A stretch of 64,000 nt of DNA. Source: Viola odorata (Eukaryota; Streptophyta; Magnoliopsida; Malpighiales; Violaceae). Below are positions 48,924 to 59,384 of this stretch, in pieces. The position numbers and the translations under genes are program-made. The notes below the pieces were generated by a model that did not search any database, had not been told where the DNA came from, and saw nothing but the letters and a program-made list of their open reading frames with translations. The stretch lies in the NCBI GenBank assembly GCA_963691705.1, contig OY829537.1:71569352-71633351 (forward strand). The letters are read 5' to 3'. Numbering within the stretch: position 1 is the stretch's first letter; the number at the start of each line of letters is the position of its first letter.

Positions 48924-50158
48924 TTTGTGGTTCCAAAGATTTTTATATGGTGTTTCTTCATCAGCAGTACAGCTTGCATCTTTTGATTGTAGCATGAGTT
49001 GAAGAGTGCATGTGTCATCTGCCTCAAAGGTTCTATTCGTGGTGCCTGTCCTTATTTTCTCCTTTGCCTGTAAGAATTCTTAAAGGACAAGGGAATTCTT
49101 AAAGAGACACAAGGAGCATCTTCTTTTACAACTGATAAGATGAAGGATCTCTTGATAAAGTTGGACGAGTCAAATTGTTGTGTGCTGGCAGTTGATGTGC
49201 CCGACTCCTCTGTCCTCAATGCAATCCTTAAATGCCACGTGGTTTGAGCTTCATGCTTTTTGTGGGATACATTTTGAACTTTCTATCCCGATGAAAAGTT
49301 TCCAGAACTGATTTCACCTCATTTGCTTAGATTTTGAATCAACCCTCTCCTTTGTATGTGCATATTTTATCGGGTGGTGCTAATAATTCCAAAATGGTTG
49401 ATCAAGTTCTGCGGAATTGAAAAACTGATCAGATTTTCCCAATGTTGGTCATTTGGTTTTGTAGGAGCCCCGTTCTGTGTGTCAGTGTGATAAAGAGCAG
49501 ACAGTGAATGCAGGCAGTCATTACGAATTTAATCCACAGTTTGTTTGTTGGTTGGCTAGACTCGCTACTCAATTCATGACGCATAAACAGCGAAACCAAT
49601 TGTGGATTCTTGAGTTTCAAGGTCAGTAGTCAATTAAAGCAAAGCAGTTTAATATGGTTCATAGAGAGAAGTAACACAAAGAATTAAAGAAGCTGGAAGT
49701 AGGAGAAGAAAGGGACATGATATCTTGTATATCATTTACAGGAGTCCAAAAGATACCAAACTGATTGTGCTAGTAGTGCACGAGTTGCTTATTCTTCTTT
49801 TCTTGGTTTGAACCCTAACACACTAATTTTATATTTGGGTTGGGGTTTGTATCAAATGGTCACAGATTAGATATTGGTATTGATTTAGATGGTTTTTGTT
49901 TAGTAAGAGGAACATGGAAAAGGAACCAACTTTATTTTCTCTTGGTACACAATTTTAGTAGAAAAAGTGGTGATTTGGTGGGTGGGAGTCGGGACTAAAA
50001 AGCTTTTGCTTTCAGTGTCTACTGTCTACTACGGAATAGTGGAAGAACAAGAATGAGGTAAGAAGATGACTAAAGAAATAACTTTTTTATTACACAGTAC
50101 TGCCTAGTTTTTCTTTAATTAAGTTCAAGGCAGCATTATCTTTGAACAAGTGTTTCCC
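48924..50158 (+). other. 3' UTR and downstream intergenic DNA
   Basis: No second gene is supported. The first few hundred bases probably contain the 3' UTR of the upstream gene. A 35-codon ORF starting at 49141 (MKDLLIKLDESNCC...) has no visible partner exons and is not called. Confidence 0.5.
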
Positions 50159-50161
50159 TTA

Positions 50162-51953
50162 CGCCTCATTTGGTTATGGACCGTAAAAAATGAGATTGGG
50201 GTAGGGAATGAGAATGAAATAATATGTCCAGTAAAGTGTTTGGTATCTTACAACTAAAAATGAGAATAAAAAAGTTGAATGACCATTATTTTTGTGTGGT
50301 ATCAAGGTAAGGAATGAAAATGAACGTTTAAATTTCTATTTTACTCTTGTTTTGATGAAGTCATTATTAAATATATATAATAAAATTTATTGATTATATT
50401 ATTTGATAATTTATATAAATTTATTGAATAAAATATAAATACTAAATTGCACATGAAATGTCAATAAAATATCGTTTAAAAGTCATTAAGTATTTTATTT
50501 AATAATGAATTATAAATTAAGAACAAAAATCAATAAGGAAATAAAAAAGGAAGCTCCTCATGTATTAAAGTAATTTATAACAAAGCACAGGAAGTAACGA
50601 TTCAATTCAATAGTACAAATTACAAATAAGTGATATTTATATAATGACATAAATTGTAATTTTAAAAAATAAAAAAAAGTATTTATAATAAATATAAATC
50701 CGTAGTATTGTTTCTTATTCCATTTCTTGTTATATCCAGGGGAATTTAGCCATGAAATTATGCTTTGAACTCTATTCTTATTCTTGGTTCATTTCCATTC
50801 ATGGTCTCCATTCCTTGTAACCAAACGACCGGAATACTAAAAACCAATTCTTCATTCTTATTTCTTATGATTATTACTGTACACACAATTTTTCCTAAAA
50901 TAGGAGAAAATTACACGTGTCAAATTATAATTGTTGAATGTAGAGTAAAAGTGGTTCTTCTTCTTGTTTTTTCCCTACGGGAAAATTGCTTCGATGGTGA
51001 CACCAACTAGGCCCTTCCAGCTCTAGTGCGAGCACGTGTTGCCGGAAGACCTTCTTGAAGATCTCGAAGTGCTTCAGGAAAGGAGTCGCTGGTCTGACTT
51101 CTAATCAAGCGGTTCATCGTTGGATCTTGATTTGAGGAGTGTGATTAAAGAGATGAGAGGAGAGTAGTGTCCCACTGGGCGTGCCAAAGATTTGTACACA
51201 CAATTTTTCCTAAAATAGGAGAAAATTACACGTGTCAAATTATAATTGTTGAATGTAGAGTAAAAGTGGTTCTTCTTCTCTTGATTCCTCTAATTAATGA
51301 ATCAGCCTTCACTCCGGATTTGGATTTGAACTTGAGTTGGATAGTTGACGGATTGGCCTTGAATCAGCTTATAATCCGCGGTTGATTTGAGAAGAAACCG
51401 GCCTTGAATCAGCTTGTGGCTTCTACTTGATTTGATTTGAAAAGAAACCAGCCTTGAATCAGTTTGTGACTTTTTCTTGATTTGATTTGTTGTAGTTAAG
51501 AGAGAACCGACCTTGAATCAGCTTGTGGCTTCTCCTTCTTTCTTGAAGATGATCTGCTTCAGTTCTTGATCTTCGCAGCACTTCTTCTCTCTAAGAAAAA
51601 TCTCCTCCTTCACCTTCTAATGAGGCCTCTATTTATAGGCTCATAGAGATGGTTTTGAGTGGGAAAGATGACACGTGTCCTCATCTCATTGGTTCAATGT
51701 GTAACCACCATTATTAATTAATTTTCACATTAATTAATAATTAAATATTAATTAATTTGACACTCAATCAAATTATTTAATAAATATGAGATGAATTTCG
51801 ATCCCTCCGAGTATGAGTTTGTTGATGGGCCTCGACCAAATAAGCCTCATGGATTTCGATGAATGGGCTTCGTGGCTTTTTATAAATTGGACCGCATATT
51901 TTAAGATGGTCCGCAATTTTGATGTCTACAATTACATATAACCAAACAGATCG
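50162..51953. mobile_element. Harbinger/Tourist-like non-autonomous element, split by a small LTR element
   Basis: Ends CGCCTCATTTGGTTAT (left) and CGATCTGTTTGGTTAT (read inward from the right) are flanked by TTA at 50159-50161 and 51954-51956, the 3-bp target typical of PIF/Harbinger. Another inward-facing copy (GTAACCAAACGACCGG) lies near 50818-50833. The interior is AT-rich without coding. Without the LTR element it would be about 735 bp. Confidence 0.6.
50878..51930 (-). mobile_element. Small LTR retroelement (TRIM-like or deleted), target duplication ATTAC
   Basis: TGTACACACAATT...GATGTCTACA is flanked by ATTAC at 50873-50877 and 51931-51935. A direct repeat of about 88 bp links its left end (50878-50965) to 51193-51280. 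On minus, a complete 5' LTR (51930-51193, 738 bp; TATAAATAGAGG promoter near 51630) is followed by a PBS-like TTTGGCACGCCCAGTGGGAC, about 227 bp of internal sequence, then only the last 88 bp of the 3' LTR. It has no coding capacity. A family of TTGAATCAGCTTGTGGCTTC repeats at 51351-51535 lies inside the LTR. Confidence 0.8.
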
Positions 51954-52014
51954 TTATAGCCAGCTTTTTGCAAAGGTTGTTGCAAGTAGCCATGATATGG
52001 TCTTAAATGGCCTT

Positions 52015-52500
52015 AACATTTATACCGTTAGACAGTTCGGCACATATATTTACGCTGTAAGATAATTTGGCTTCCAAACACCCAATTTTACAACTAACAC
52101 CGTTAATTAGTTAACTTTTTCCGTTAGTTGCATTAAAAAACTATTTTATAATAAATACAATATTTTTCTTATTTTCTCTTTTTTCACTTTCCTTTTTCTA
52201 CTAAAAAAATATTTTTTTCTCTCTTTTAATTAATAAAGCTAACTCTATTTTTATTTTTGGATTTATAAAAAAATGTCAAATTTTAAATTATTTTTACATA
52301 TTTTAATTATTTCTTGAATAAATTTTGTTTCTATATTATTTTTATACATTATAATTATTTTTCTTTATTTTTTATTTTTTATTTATTATAAAATAAATTT
52401 TAATACAATTAAAGGAAATTTTTTACAATTTAATGGTATTATTTGAAAAGTTAGGTGTTTGGGTGCTAGATTGTCTAACGGTTCAAATGTTAGGTGTCAA
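52015..52500. mobile_element. MITE-like inverted repeat
   Basis: TTAACATTTATACCGTTAGA at the left is matched by CTAACATTTGAACCGTTAGA read inward from the right, and an inner CCAAACACCC also recurs inverted. The interior is A/T runs. The superfamily is not assigned because I could not fix the target duplication. Confidence 0.6.
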
Positions 52501-52502
52501 AA

Positions 52503-53087
52503 TATTTTTTATCCGATGATTAAATATCCAGCCAAAAAGGATACGACAAAGTTGCACTCCACTTTGGATTTCGAAACAATGTAGTACATTATTGTTTGGT
52601 TTGGTGAAAGAAATCAAGGAATCCCAAATTTACTAATACTAGAGAGTGAGTTTGAATTGATTGAACACAAAATAAAATAAGAGTTAGGACATAAATCCCT
52701 TATTTCCCTAAAAAGAAACATTTTCTTGCAAACAAAACAAAAACACTTTCAATTTTAGCTGCCTTTGGGATTTGTCAGCCGCAAAAGCCTACCATCTCCT
52801 TTCCACTCCTTTGCCATTTTCTCCTCCAACCAAGATGGACATCAACATTGATGATCATGATAATAGGACTAAAACACCTAAAAATAAAACCCCCTTACTT
52901 CTCATTCAAAAAGCACAAACAACAGATAACTATCAGAATAAGGCAACAAATCCTTTATCATGCACAACTTCTTCTCCTCCTCCACTCCAATTACCAACCT
53001 TTCTCTCTCTCTATCATTAGTTGTTACCACTTCTACTACATATTGATATCATCAACATTACCCTACAACCCAACTACACAATCCATC
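52503..53087. other. Intergenic DNA, no gene supported
   Basis: A/T-rich sequence followed by a more C-rich stretch (52760-53030) with an ATG at 52834 opening a short Thr/Lys/Ser-rich ORF. It has no domain features and ends close to the Pack-PIF-like element, which may have separated it from a former downstream part. Confidence 0.4.
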
Positions 53088-53825
53088 TTAGTGGGTGTTT
53101 GGCATTCTGGTTTGGTACCAGGAAGTTGGTTTACCAAACCAGAAAGCCAATATTTGTGTTTGGTAACTGAAATTTTAAAAAACCAAGGAAAACTCAACTT
53201 TTGCCACTGGATTTGAGACCTCCAGTGGCTGAAACCAATGGTTTCGATGGACACGGAACGGAGATTCATGTTTTAATGAATTTTTGGACAACCCAAAAAT
53301 ACCCTCATCTTCCCACGATTGCATTTCTCATTTGAGCCCTATTCTCATCTTCTCTTCTCACGCAGCCGCTCCCGTGGATCTTCTTCTTCTTGCCGTAGCA
53401 GTCTCACGCCGGCCTTCTTCTTCCTGCCTCAAGCGACAACCACCGCCACTAGAAGCGAAAACTTCTCCTCCTCCCGACATAGCTTCTCCTTTCTCCATCT
53501 TTGCGACCGCCACCGCAGGCGACAGCCACCGACACCGAATCCGCTCTCTTCTCATGGAATCGGTAACAACTCTGCTAATTTCTTGCATTATATCTTGCAA
53601 TGATGGGTTTTATATGCTTCTGGTTTCTGGGTTTTTGAGGTTTTGTTGATTGGAGAATTGTAATTGCAATTTTTAGCCTAAATGTGATGTTATAGGGCTG
53701 GGTTTGTTGGATACACATTTGGTTTGGTATTTTAGTTTACTTCCTGGTTTTGTCTGTGCTTGAAATGCTTGAAAATGCAAAATTTGAATGTGAAGCTTGA
53801 ATGAGAACAGACTAGGGAAAGTTGA

Positions 53826-53946
53826 ATGTTAAAAAAGGTCATAGAGAAATTATTTGCTATTCCCGAGTTTGGAACAATGCCAAACGCCCACTTACAAGGA
53901 GCTGAATCCGGCTTTGTTCCAAGATTTCCAGACTTAACTACAAGTC
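53826..53946 (+). pseudogene. Exon-like fragment inside the Pack-PIF-like element, unidentified
   Basis: Open frame reading FAIPEFGTMPNAHLQGAESG, then FVPRFPDLTTSQ, ending at AAG|GTCAG, a possible donor. Composition is protein-like and unlike the flanking AT-rich DNA. I do not recognise the source protein. It may come from the same gene as the PP2C piece or from another. Confidence 0.4.
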
Positions 53947-54382
53947 AAGGTCAGTTTTCCTTTTCCAGAAACCCTAAAGTCTTGATTTTGGAATTCCTTT
54001 TAAGTTTGGGATGAATTGAAGTGTGCTGAAGTCTGCTTGCTAACTGAGGTGTGATGGTTTAGTTTGAAAATTTTGGCTTTTGAGGTTGATATGGGTGCTT
54101 TAGGATATATATTGGACCTAAAGCTTGCTGCTTTAGTTGAATTGGGCATCTAAATTACTGTTTTTTAGAGATTTAATTTGATTGGAAATGGGGATTATTT
54201 TAGGGGAAGCCTTATTTTGTGATTTAATAATTGAGTGTGTTCTGAAATTATAGGAGTGGAAGTTCTCTCTTTTTTTTCTTCTGCTGGAAATTATATGAAA
54301 ATTTGAGTTCTTAAGCATACCTACTGTTAATTTTTTGATTCACTAGAATTAATATGCTACTGTGGTGTTTTTGGGTCCAAGG

Positions 54383-54759
54383 GAGAAAGAGAGAATTTTT
54401 TGTGGTGTTTTTGATGGTCATGGTCTGAATGGTCATATGGTTGCCTAGAAAGTGAGGGATTCTCTGCCTTTAAAATTGAGAGCTCGGTGGGAATTGAGTA
54501 GTAGCAGCAAGGAACAGGGCGATACCAGCGGTATTGCCGGTGGAAGTGTGAAGTGTTCTGGGGAATTGGTTAAGTCGATTGATGCTGAACTCAGGAATGA
54601 TTTGGGTCAAGTGAATAAGGAAAATGAATCTGATTTTTTTTCCAGACACTTAAAGAGTCATTTTTTAAGGCATTCAATGTGATGGATAAAGAACTCAAGC
54701 TGCATCCTTATATCGATTGCTATTGCAGCGGGACAACAGCTGTAACAATGATCAAACAG
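54383..54759 (+). pseudogene. PP2C-type protein phosphatase exon fragment
   Basis: The frame reads EKERIFCGVFDGHGLNGHMV; the DGHG box holds metal-binding Asp and Gly residues of plant PP2C Ser/Thr phosphatases. It continues KVRDSLPLKL and, after a shift, TLKESFFKAFNVMDKELKLH and CYCSGTTAVTMIKQ|GTAGC, which ends at a splice-donor-like site. Broken by TAG at 54446-54448 and a frameshift in the T-run near 54632-54640. The rest of the phosphatase (the later Asp-rich metal site) is absent. It is not expected to be active. Confidence 0.8.
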
Positions 54760-56479
54760 GTAGCTTTGGATATACATCACTACCTCGTTAGTATTGCTTT
54801 TGGAGTTGTCGACCATTGGATAATAATTCCAACTGTTTTATTCACTAGAATTAATATGCTACTGTGGTGCATAATAATTATATGTCCACAAGAAATTCAA
54901 TTACTGAATGCCTTTTTCCCCCTTTGTTTCCAGGTTCTCCCAACTTTTGGCTTTTATTTAGCAGAATATTACGGTTCTTTTGATTCTGCATGCATCTCAC
55001 AATTGAAGCTCATATTCGAGTTACTTTTCAGTATCATCTGCACCTCCTTCCCTCTAGTGAAGTCTGCCTAGCTCATGGACTGTCTACTTATTCGAGTGAA
55101 CAAATCTGGATAACACTAGTTTCTCACTCTTGTGCTATTTGGTTCTTGTAGTTTCAAAGTTACTGAGATTGTTTTTGATCTATTTTGATAGCACATAAAG
55201 TTGATTTTCATTGTTATTGTTGTAGTTGAATGACAGACATACAAGCTTAATGGTCCTGATTGTAATGAAACAACTACTACATTATTTTGCCACCTACAGT
55301 AAACAATTTGTTGTGCAAATTGCAACTTCTAGAGCTAAGTGCTCATGTATTTTGTTGTCAATTGTTAATGATATTCTCTTTATTATCCAAATTGGTGCTT
55401 CTTACGGTTGATTAATGATATTCTCGACCCCATCAAAGTTGATTAGTTATTGTTTTTCTTACTGCACTAGAATGTAGTTATTGCCGTTAAAATTTCCGTC
55501 TAAAATCTTAACGAAATATAATAAGAACCCTATTTGAATGGCTTGTCTGCGTCATTTGGTTTCTCAGTACTCCTTGATAGGCTCTTCTGTATCTGAAGGT
55601 GAGGTGAGGTGAGAACAACCATGGATTATAAATCAACAGAGGAACTCCTCTCACTTAAATAGATGAGTATAAGAATCATACAAATGAACTGATACAAATC
55701 AAATAAAAAAACTATAATTTAATTTTATTACAATTATTAATAATTTATACTATAAACTAAAATTTTATACCATATTCCAAATTAATTAAAAAATGTTTGA
55801 AATAAACTTTTTAAAGAATTTTTTTATATTTATATGTTATTATTAGATAAATTTTTTTTTGGTTAAAAACATAATACGGAAATTAAATATGCATTTGGTC
55901 AATTTTTTAAAAAATTAACACTTAAACATTTTCGAGCCTAATAGTTTAAAACTTTTTATTATATTAGATAAATATTTATTTATGGTATTAATAATTTAAA
56001 ATTTTTATGGTATTAATAAGTTTAATTTATTTATAATATTAGATAAATATTAGGTGGTAGATGTTAGATTATAAATAAATTGATTAAAAACATATATGAA
56101 GATACTAAAAAAATTAATTCTAACACTTGAAATGAATTTATGCCCTTTATGGTCATTTTACATTCTAACTATAGTTTTAAAACAGTTTTTACCAAACACT
56201 AAAAACAACTTCTGGTTTCCCCATAGAACTTTTAACAAACATTTACCAAACAGCATACTCCGTTCTACAAAAGTCTGAAACTGACTTTTACAAACTGAAC
56301 TTTTTTCTACTGAACTTTTCCAGCTAGAACCGGAACGTCAAACAGGCCCTTAAAACCCAAAGTTAATCCCCTTCCTCAAAAACCCAAAGTTAATCCCCTT
56401 CCTCAAAAACAATATAGTCTACTACAACTATACTAATAGTACTCTACAACCTAAAACCCCCTACCAGGCTGCCACCAAA

Positions 56480-56481
<2 letters not shown>

Positions 56482-56531
<50 letters not shown>
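56482..56531. repeat. (TA)n microsatellite, about 25 units
   Basis: Uninterrupted AT alternation, in the 3' flank of the NF-YB gene, about 65 bp past its stop codon; probably in its 3' UTR and highly variable between individuals. Confidence 0.95.
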
Positions 56532-56533
<2 letters not shown>

Positions 56534-56595
56534 CCTCTTTCTTTTAAGGAAAATAAACAAGTACAGAAAATGCAAAATCCCAATCAATCAATCGC

Positions 56596-57198
56596 CTACC
56601 TTGAATTACCAGACCCACCTTTCCCAACTCCCATCTGATGAAACCCACCACCTCCTGCTCCGTACACGTGCCCTTGATGATGCCCCATCATCATCATCCC
56701 TCCGTACATCCCTTGCCCCCCACCTCCGCCCCCACCTGAATTAACCCCACCGCCAGACCCACCACCTCCCGCCGCGGCCCCACCGCCAGCGGACCCACCC
56801 CCTCCATCCTTCTCCCCTTGCCTCCCCGTACCTCCACCCATCGAACTCTTCTCCCCTTCCATCTCCCTATACTTCTGCAAGTAAATCTTCAACGGCTCCA
56901 CATACTCCTCAAACCCCAGCGTGGTCATGGCCCAGAGCAGATCGTCGCCATTGATCGTCTTCCTCTTCTCCCGCTGGCACTTATCCGACGCCTCCCCGGT
57001 GATGAAGCTGATGAACTCCGACACGCACTCCTGCACCGTCTCCTTCGCGTCCTTCGAGATCTTGGCGTTCGCCGGCAGCGCCTTCTTCATTATCCTGCTC
57101 ACGTTCGCGATTGGCAAGAACCTGTCCTGCTCACGCGCCGACAGCTCGCCGTGAGAGTTGTTGTTGTGCCCTCCTGAATCGTTATCCGAATCCGCCAT
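56596..57198 (-). CDS. NF-YB: Nuclear transcription factor Y subunit B (CCAAT-binding, histone-fold)
   Basis: Intronless, 200 residues, starting [10 protein letters not shown] at 57198; an in-frame upstream start would add 13 hydrophobic residues ([13 protein letters not shown]) not expected in this family. Residues about 22-112 are the NF-YB histone-fold core: [20 protein letters not shown] with DNA-contacting residues, [20 protein letters not shown], then [20 protein letters not shown] and [20 protein letters not shown] pairs with NF-YC, then NF-YA, to bind CCAAT boxes. The C-terminal third is unusually Gly-rich (runs such as [20 protein letters not shown]) with a Met/His stretch ([11 protein letters not shown]). 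The core fits non-LEC1-type NF-YB proteins (NF-YB2/3/8/10-like). Frame intact. The member number cannot be fixed from sequence reading alone. Confidence 0.95.
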   Translation of the reverse strand: MADSDNDSGGHNNNSHGELSAREQDRFLPIANVSRIMKKALPANAKISKDAKETVQECVSEFISFITGEASDKCQREKRKTINGDDLLWAMTTLGFEEYVEPLKIYLQKYREMEGEKSSMGGGTGRQGEKDGGGGSAGGGAAAGGGGSGGGVNSGGGGGGGQGMYGGMMMMGHHQGHVYGAGGGGFHQMGVGKGGSGNSR

Positions 57199-57289
57199 TC
57201 GCAGGGCAGAGAACAGAATCAGTATCAATAATCCCAATTAATTAATCACTTAATTTCCGGAATTAGCTAGGTTTTTAAGAATCTGAGGA

Positions 57290-57297
57290 TATTTAAA
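57290..57297 (-). promoter_or_regulatory. TATA-like element upstream of NF-YB
   Basis: TTTAAATA on the minus strand about 92-99 bases upstream of the ATG, a reasonable distance for a short 5' leader. Sequence-only call. Confidence 0.35.
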
Positions 57298-57299
57298 CT

Positions 57300-57867
57300 G
57301 AGGGTTTTAGGGGATAAGAGGGGAAGGCGAGGGGTAAAATGGGAAAAATAAGGGCATTGACTGAGGAGATTGTGAATTTGAGAGGGAGGGGGGAGGAAGG
57401 AGGAGGACGAGGTGTTGTTGGACTGATATCGCATCAGTCGTCACACGTGGGCAATTTTGGGCCGTTTGTTTTGTCGATAAGAGTGAGGAGCATGGATGAT
57501 TTAAGAGCGTTTGATGGGGGTGGGCCCGGATATTGGAGGGATGATGAGAGGACACGTAGCCTTGTTAGTGGTACTAGTGGTAGTAGCTGAGCAGTAAGCA
57601 GCATCTTCCGGCAGCTGTTGCGGCTTCGCGCCGGCTTGAGAGTAGCTGACTTTTTGTGATACGGTACGGACACCGTTGGATTTTGGATATCTTGTTGTCG
57701 GCTAACGTGGCGCGTTTGTATGCCATTCATATTGGTGTACCGACCGACAAATTTTTTTCTTCCATCTTTAAATAGTAAATATTACTAGCAAGAGGAGCAT
57801 TATTTCAAAGTTTTCCTCATATACTACAAATTTGCTATGTTGAGATTTTTAGACTCTGTTTCCAGCA
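57300..57867. other. NF-YB upstream region and intron-like flank of the GPN3 fragment
   Basis: The first part is G/A-rich on plus and presumably holds NF-YB regulatory DNA. From about 57750 it becomes T-rich and ends TTTCCAG, like a 3' splice site for the exon fragment that follows. No gene is called. Confidence 0.4.
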
Positions 57868-59272
57868 GATATCAGGGAGCTCATTGATACGATCCTAGCT
57901 CCATGGCTAGCCCATCACGTACATGTTTTGTGGCCAAAGCCAATCAAACGAATACCTCGAACCAAAAACGTTGCAAAACATCTAGTGAGGTTAATATAAC
58001 CTCTAGACATGAAGACAAGGCAGGAGATACTGCTTGATGAAGCCTTTAGGTGAAGGATGACATGGAAGGTGGCTTGGAGGCTCCTAGCGCAAGACTTAAC
58101 ATCCATCCGAGCCAACCCATGGAAGAAAGGCTTCAATCGGGGATCCATAGTAAATACAAGACTGATTGCTGTCTTAAGAGGATCGTGTCAAAGTTTGAAG
58201 ACATTTGTTCGAGCCAAACTCAAGAAGGCTCGAGATGACATTCTCGCACGCAGGAATTTTAGGGGTAGACGCAACAGGCGACTTTGTTCTAACCCATTCG
58301 GACCTATACACGTCAAAATCGTGCGATCGACCTTGTTTCTGAAACTTCAAAATGTTAACGCAAGTCTGGCCAAGTTTCAGCTCAAATGCACGAGTCGTTT
58401 GCGTTTTAGGCGAAGAGACATTTTCGTTGACAGCAGTCCTAAACAGACTAGGACTCTCAGACGCGACAAGAGTTTCTGCCCGAGCCAGTTCGGACTAGTG
58501 AGGCCTGGACTAAGGAGAAAGACGTCGTCCCCAAAGTTTGAGATGTTAGATTTCATTTGGGACATCTTTCAGCCCATTCGGACGAGCCGTTTAAGAGATA
58601 GTCTGGGTCGACATTATGGTGCAGAGAGTGTGCGCTGAGAATTGAGCGACTTGAGGATTCGGCCCAAACCTTGGGCCGATGATGGGGAAACCTCTTGGAG
58701 CTTCTGGAATGTATTTAATTATATTTATATTTACTTTATTAAGTTATTGGAGTTATTTATTAGATAGAACTTCTATTCCTATTCATATTAGAACTTAGAG
58801 TTATAGTTTACGTGTAGTGGGCGCTTTGCCTATATATTGGGCCGATTGTGCTCATTGTAAAAATAAGATTTTTATCAATTAAATTCAGAGAGGATTTTTT
58901 CAATTGTTCATGTGTAAACCTTGTTACTATTCGAGTTCGAACACTTGAATAACTGGCAAGTAAAAACCGAGAGTTTGAACCCTCATTGTGTCGTTTCACC
59001 TAGGTTGGTATTCACAAGTTGAATACAAGGTTAGGGATCCGAAACAAGAACCTCACTTGTTACGTTTAGGTTGGCTAGTACAAGTTATTAGCAAGGTTAA
59101 ACTTCCAAGTTGAGTTATTTTATTCCGCATTCAAAATCCAATCCTTCGAACTAGATCAAAAAGTACTCGTTACGCATCCTACGCAACTAGGATCGTATCA
59201 CTCATTTCTTTAGAGGATGTCATGGAAGAGTGTGGGCTGGGTCCCAATGGTGCTCTTCTATATTGCATGGAG
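57868..59272 (+). pseudogene. GPN-loop GTPase 3-like exon, split by a solo LTR
   Basis: The bases 57868-57884 (GAT ATC AGG GAG CTC AT) and, after the LTR and its CTCAT duplication, 59206-59272 read together in one frame as DIRELI, then SLEDVMEECGLGPNGALLYC and ME. This matches the GPN-motif (Gly-Pro-Asn) region of GPN3-type GTPases, which help RNA polymerase II assembly and nuclear import. A pyrimidine-rich TTTCCAG just upstream looks like the exon's acceptor. After CME the similarity ends (LLDFGQWN then stop), so the rest of the gene is missing here and the exon is a relic, independent of the LTR. Confidence 0.75.
57885..59200 (+). repeat. Solo LTR 2, target duplication CTCAT
   Basis: 1316 bp with unusually long matching ends, TGATACGATCCTAG and CTAGGATCGTATCA (14-bp inverted repeat), flanked by CTCAT at 57880-57884 and 59201-59205. 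A TATA-like CCTATATATTGG lies near 58829. ORFs inside (58057-58638) resemble nothing I can name and are treated as chance. No internal retrotransposon sequence remains. The family is not related to the Athila or Tat LTRs in this window. Confidence 0.85.
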
Positions 59273-59384
59273 TTATTGGATTTTGGACAATGGAACTAGT
59301 GCATTAGTTTAGGGGTCCAATTGTCTAATTAATACAGTGTGGGGGCACAATTTGTAATTGTGCAGAATCTCGGGTTAATTACTA

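Larger units (their letters stand above)
53091..56349 (+). mobile_element. Harbinger-like TIR element carrying host gene fragments (Pack-PIF-like)
   Basis: Termini GTGGGTGTTTGGCATTCTGG (left) and GGGCCTGTTTGACGTTCCGG (read inward from the right) match at 16 of the first 22 positions and are flanked by TTA at 53088-53090 and 56350-56352. The interior has no Harbinger transposase but contains gene-like GC-rich DNA (53280-53560), an exon-like piece (53826-53946) and a PP2C exon (54383-54759). The subterminal parts carry TTTACCAAAC copies. Capture of host gene fragments by a TIR element is the best reading. Confidence 0.6.

Noticed and set aside
49141..49248. 35-codon ORF starting MKDLLIKLDESNCC
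   Set aside because: No splice partner or domain; too short to support a gene.
52772..53216. Two short plus-strand ORFs before the Pack-PIF-like element
   Set aside because: Low-complexity Thr/Ser/Tyr-rich sequence without motifs; the second runs into the TIR of the element.
57434..57730. 98-codon minus-strand ORF upstream of NF-YB
   Set aside because: It overlaps other open frames in a GC-rich promoter region and shows no domain or conserved-looking structure.
58057..58638. 193-codon basic ORF
   Set aside because: It lies inside a solo LTR with clear ends and target duplication, and has no recognisable domain.
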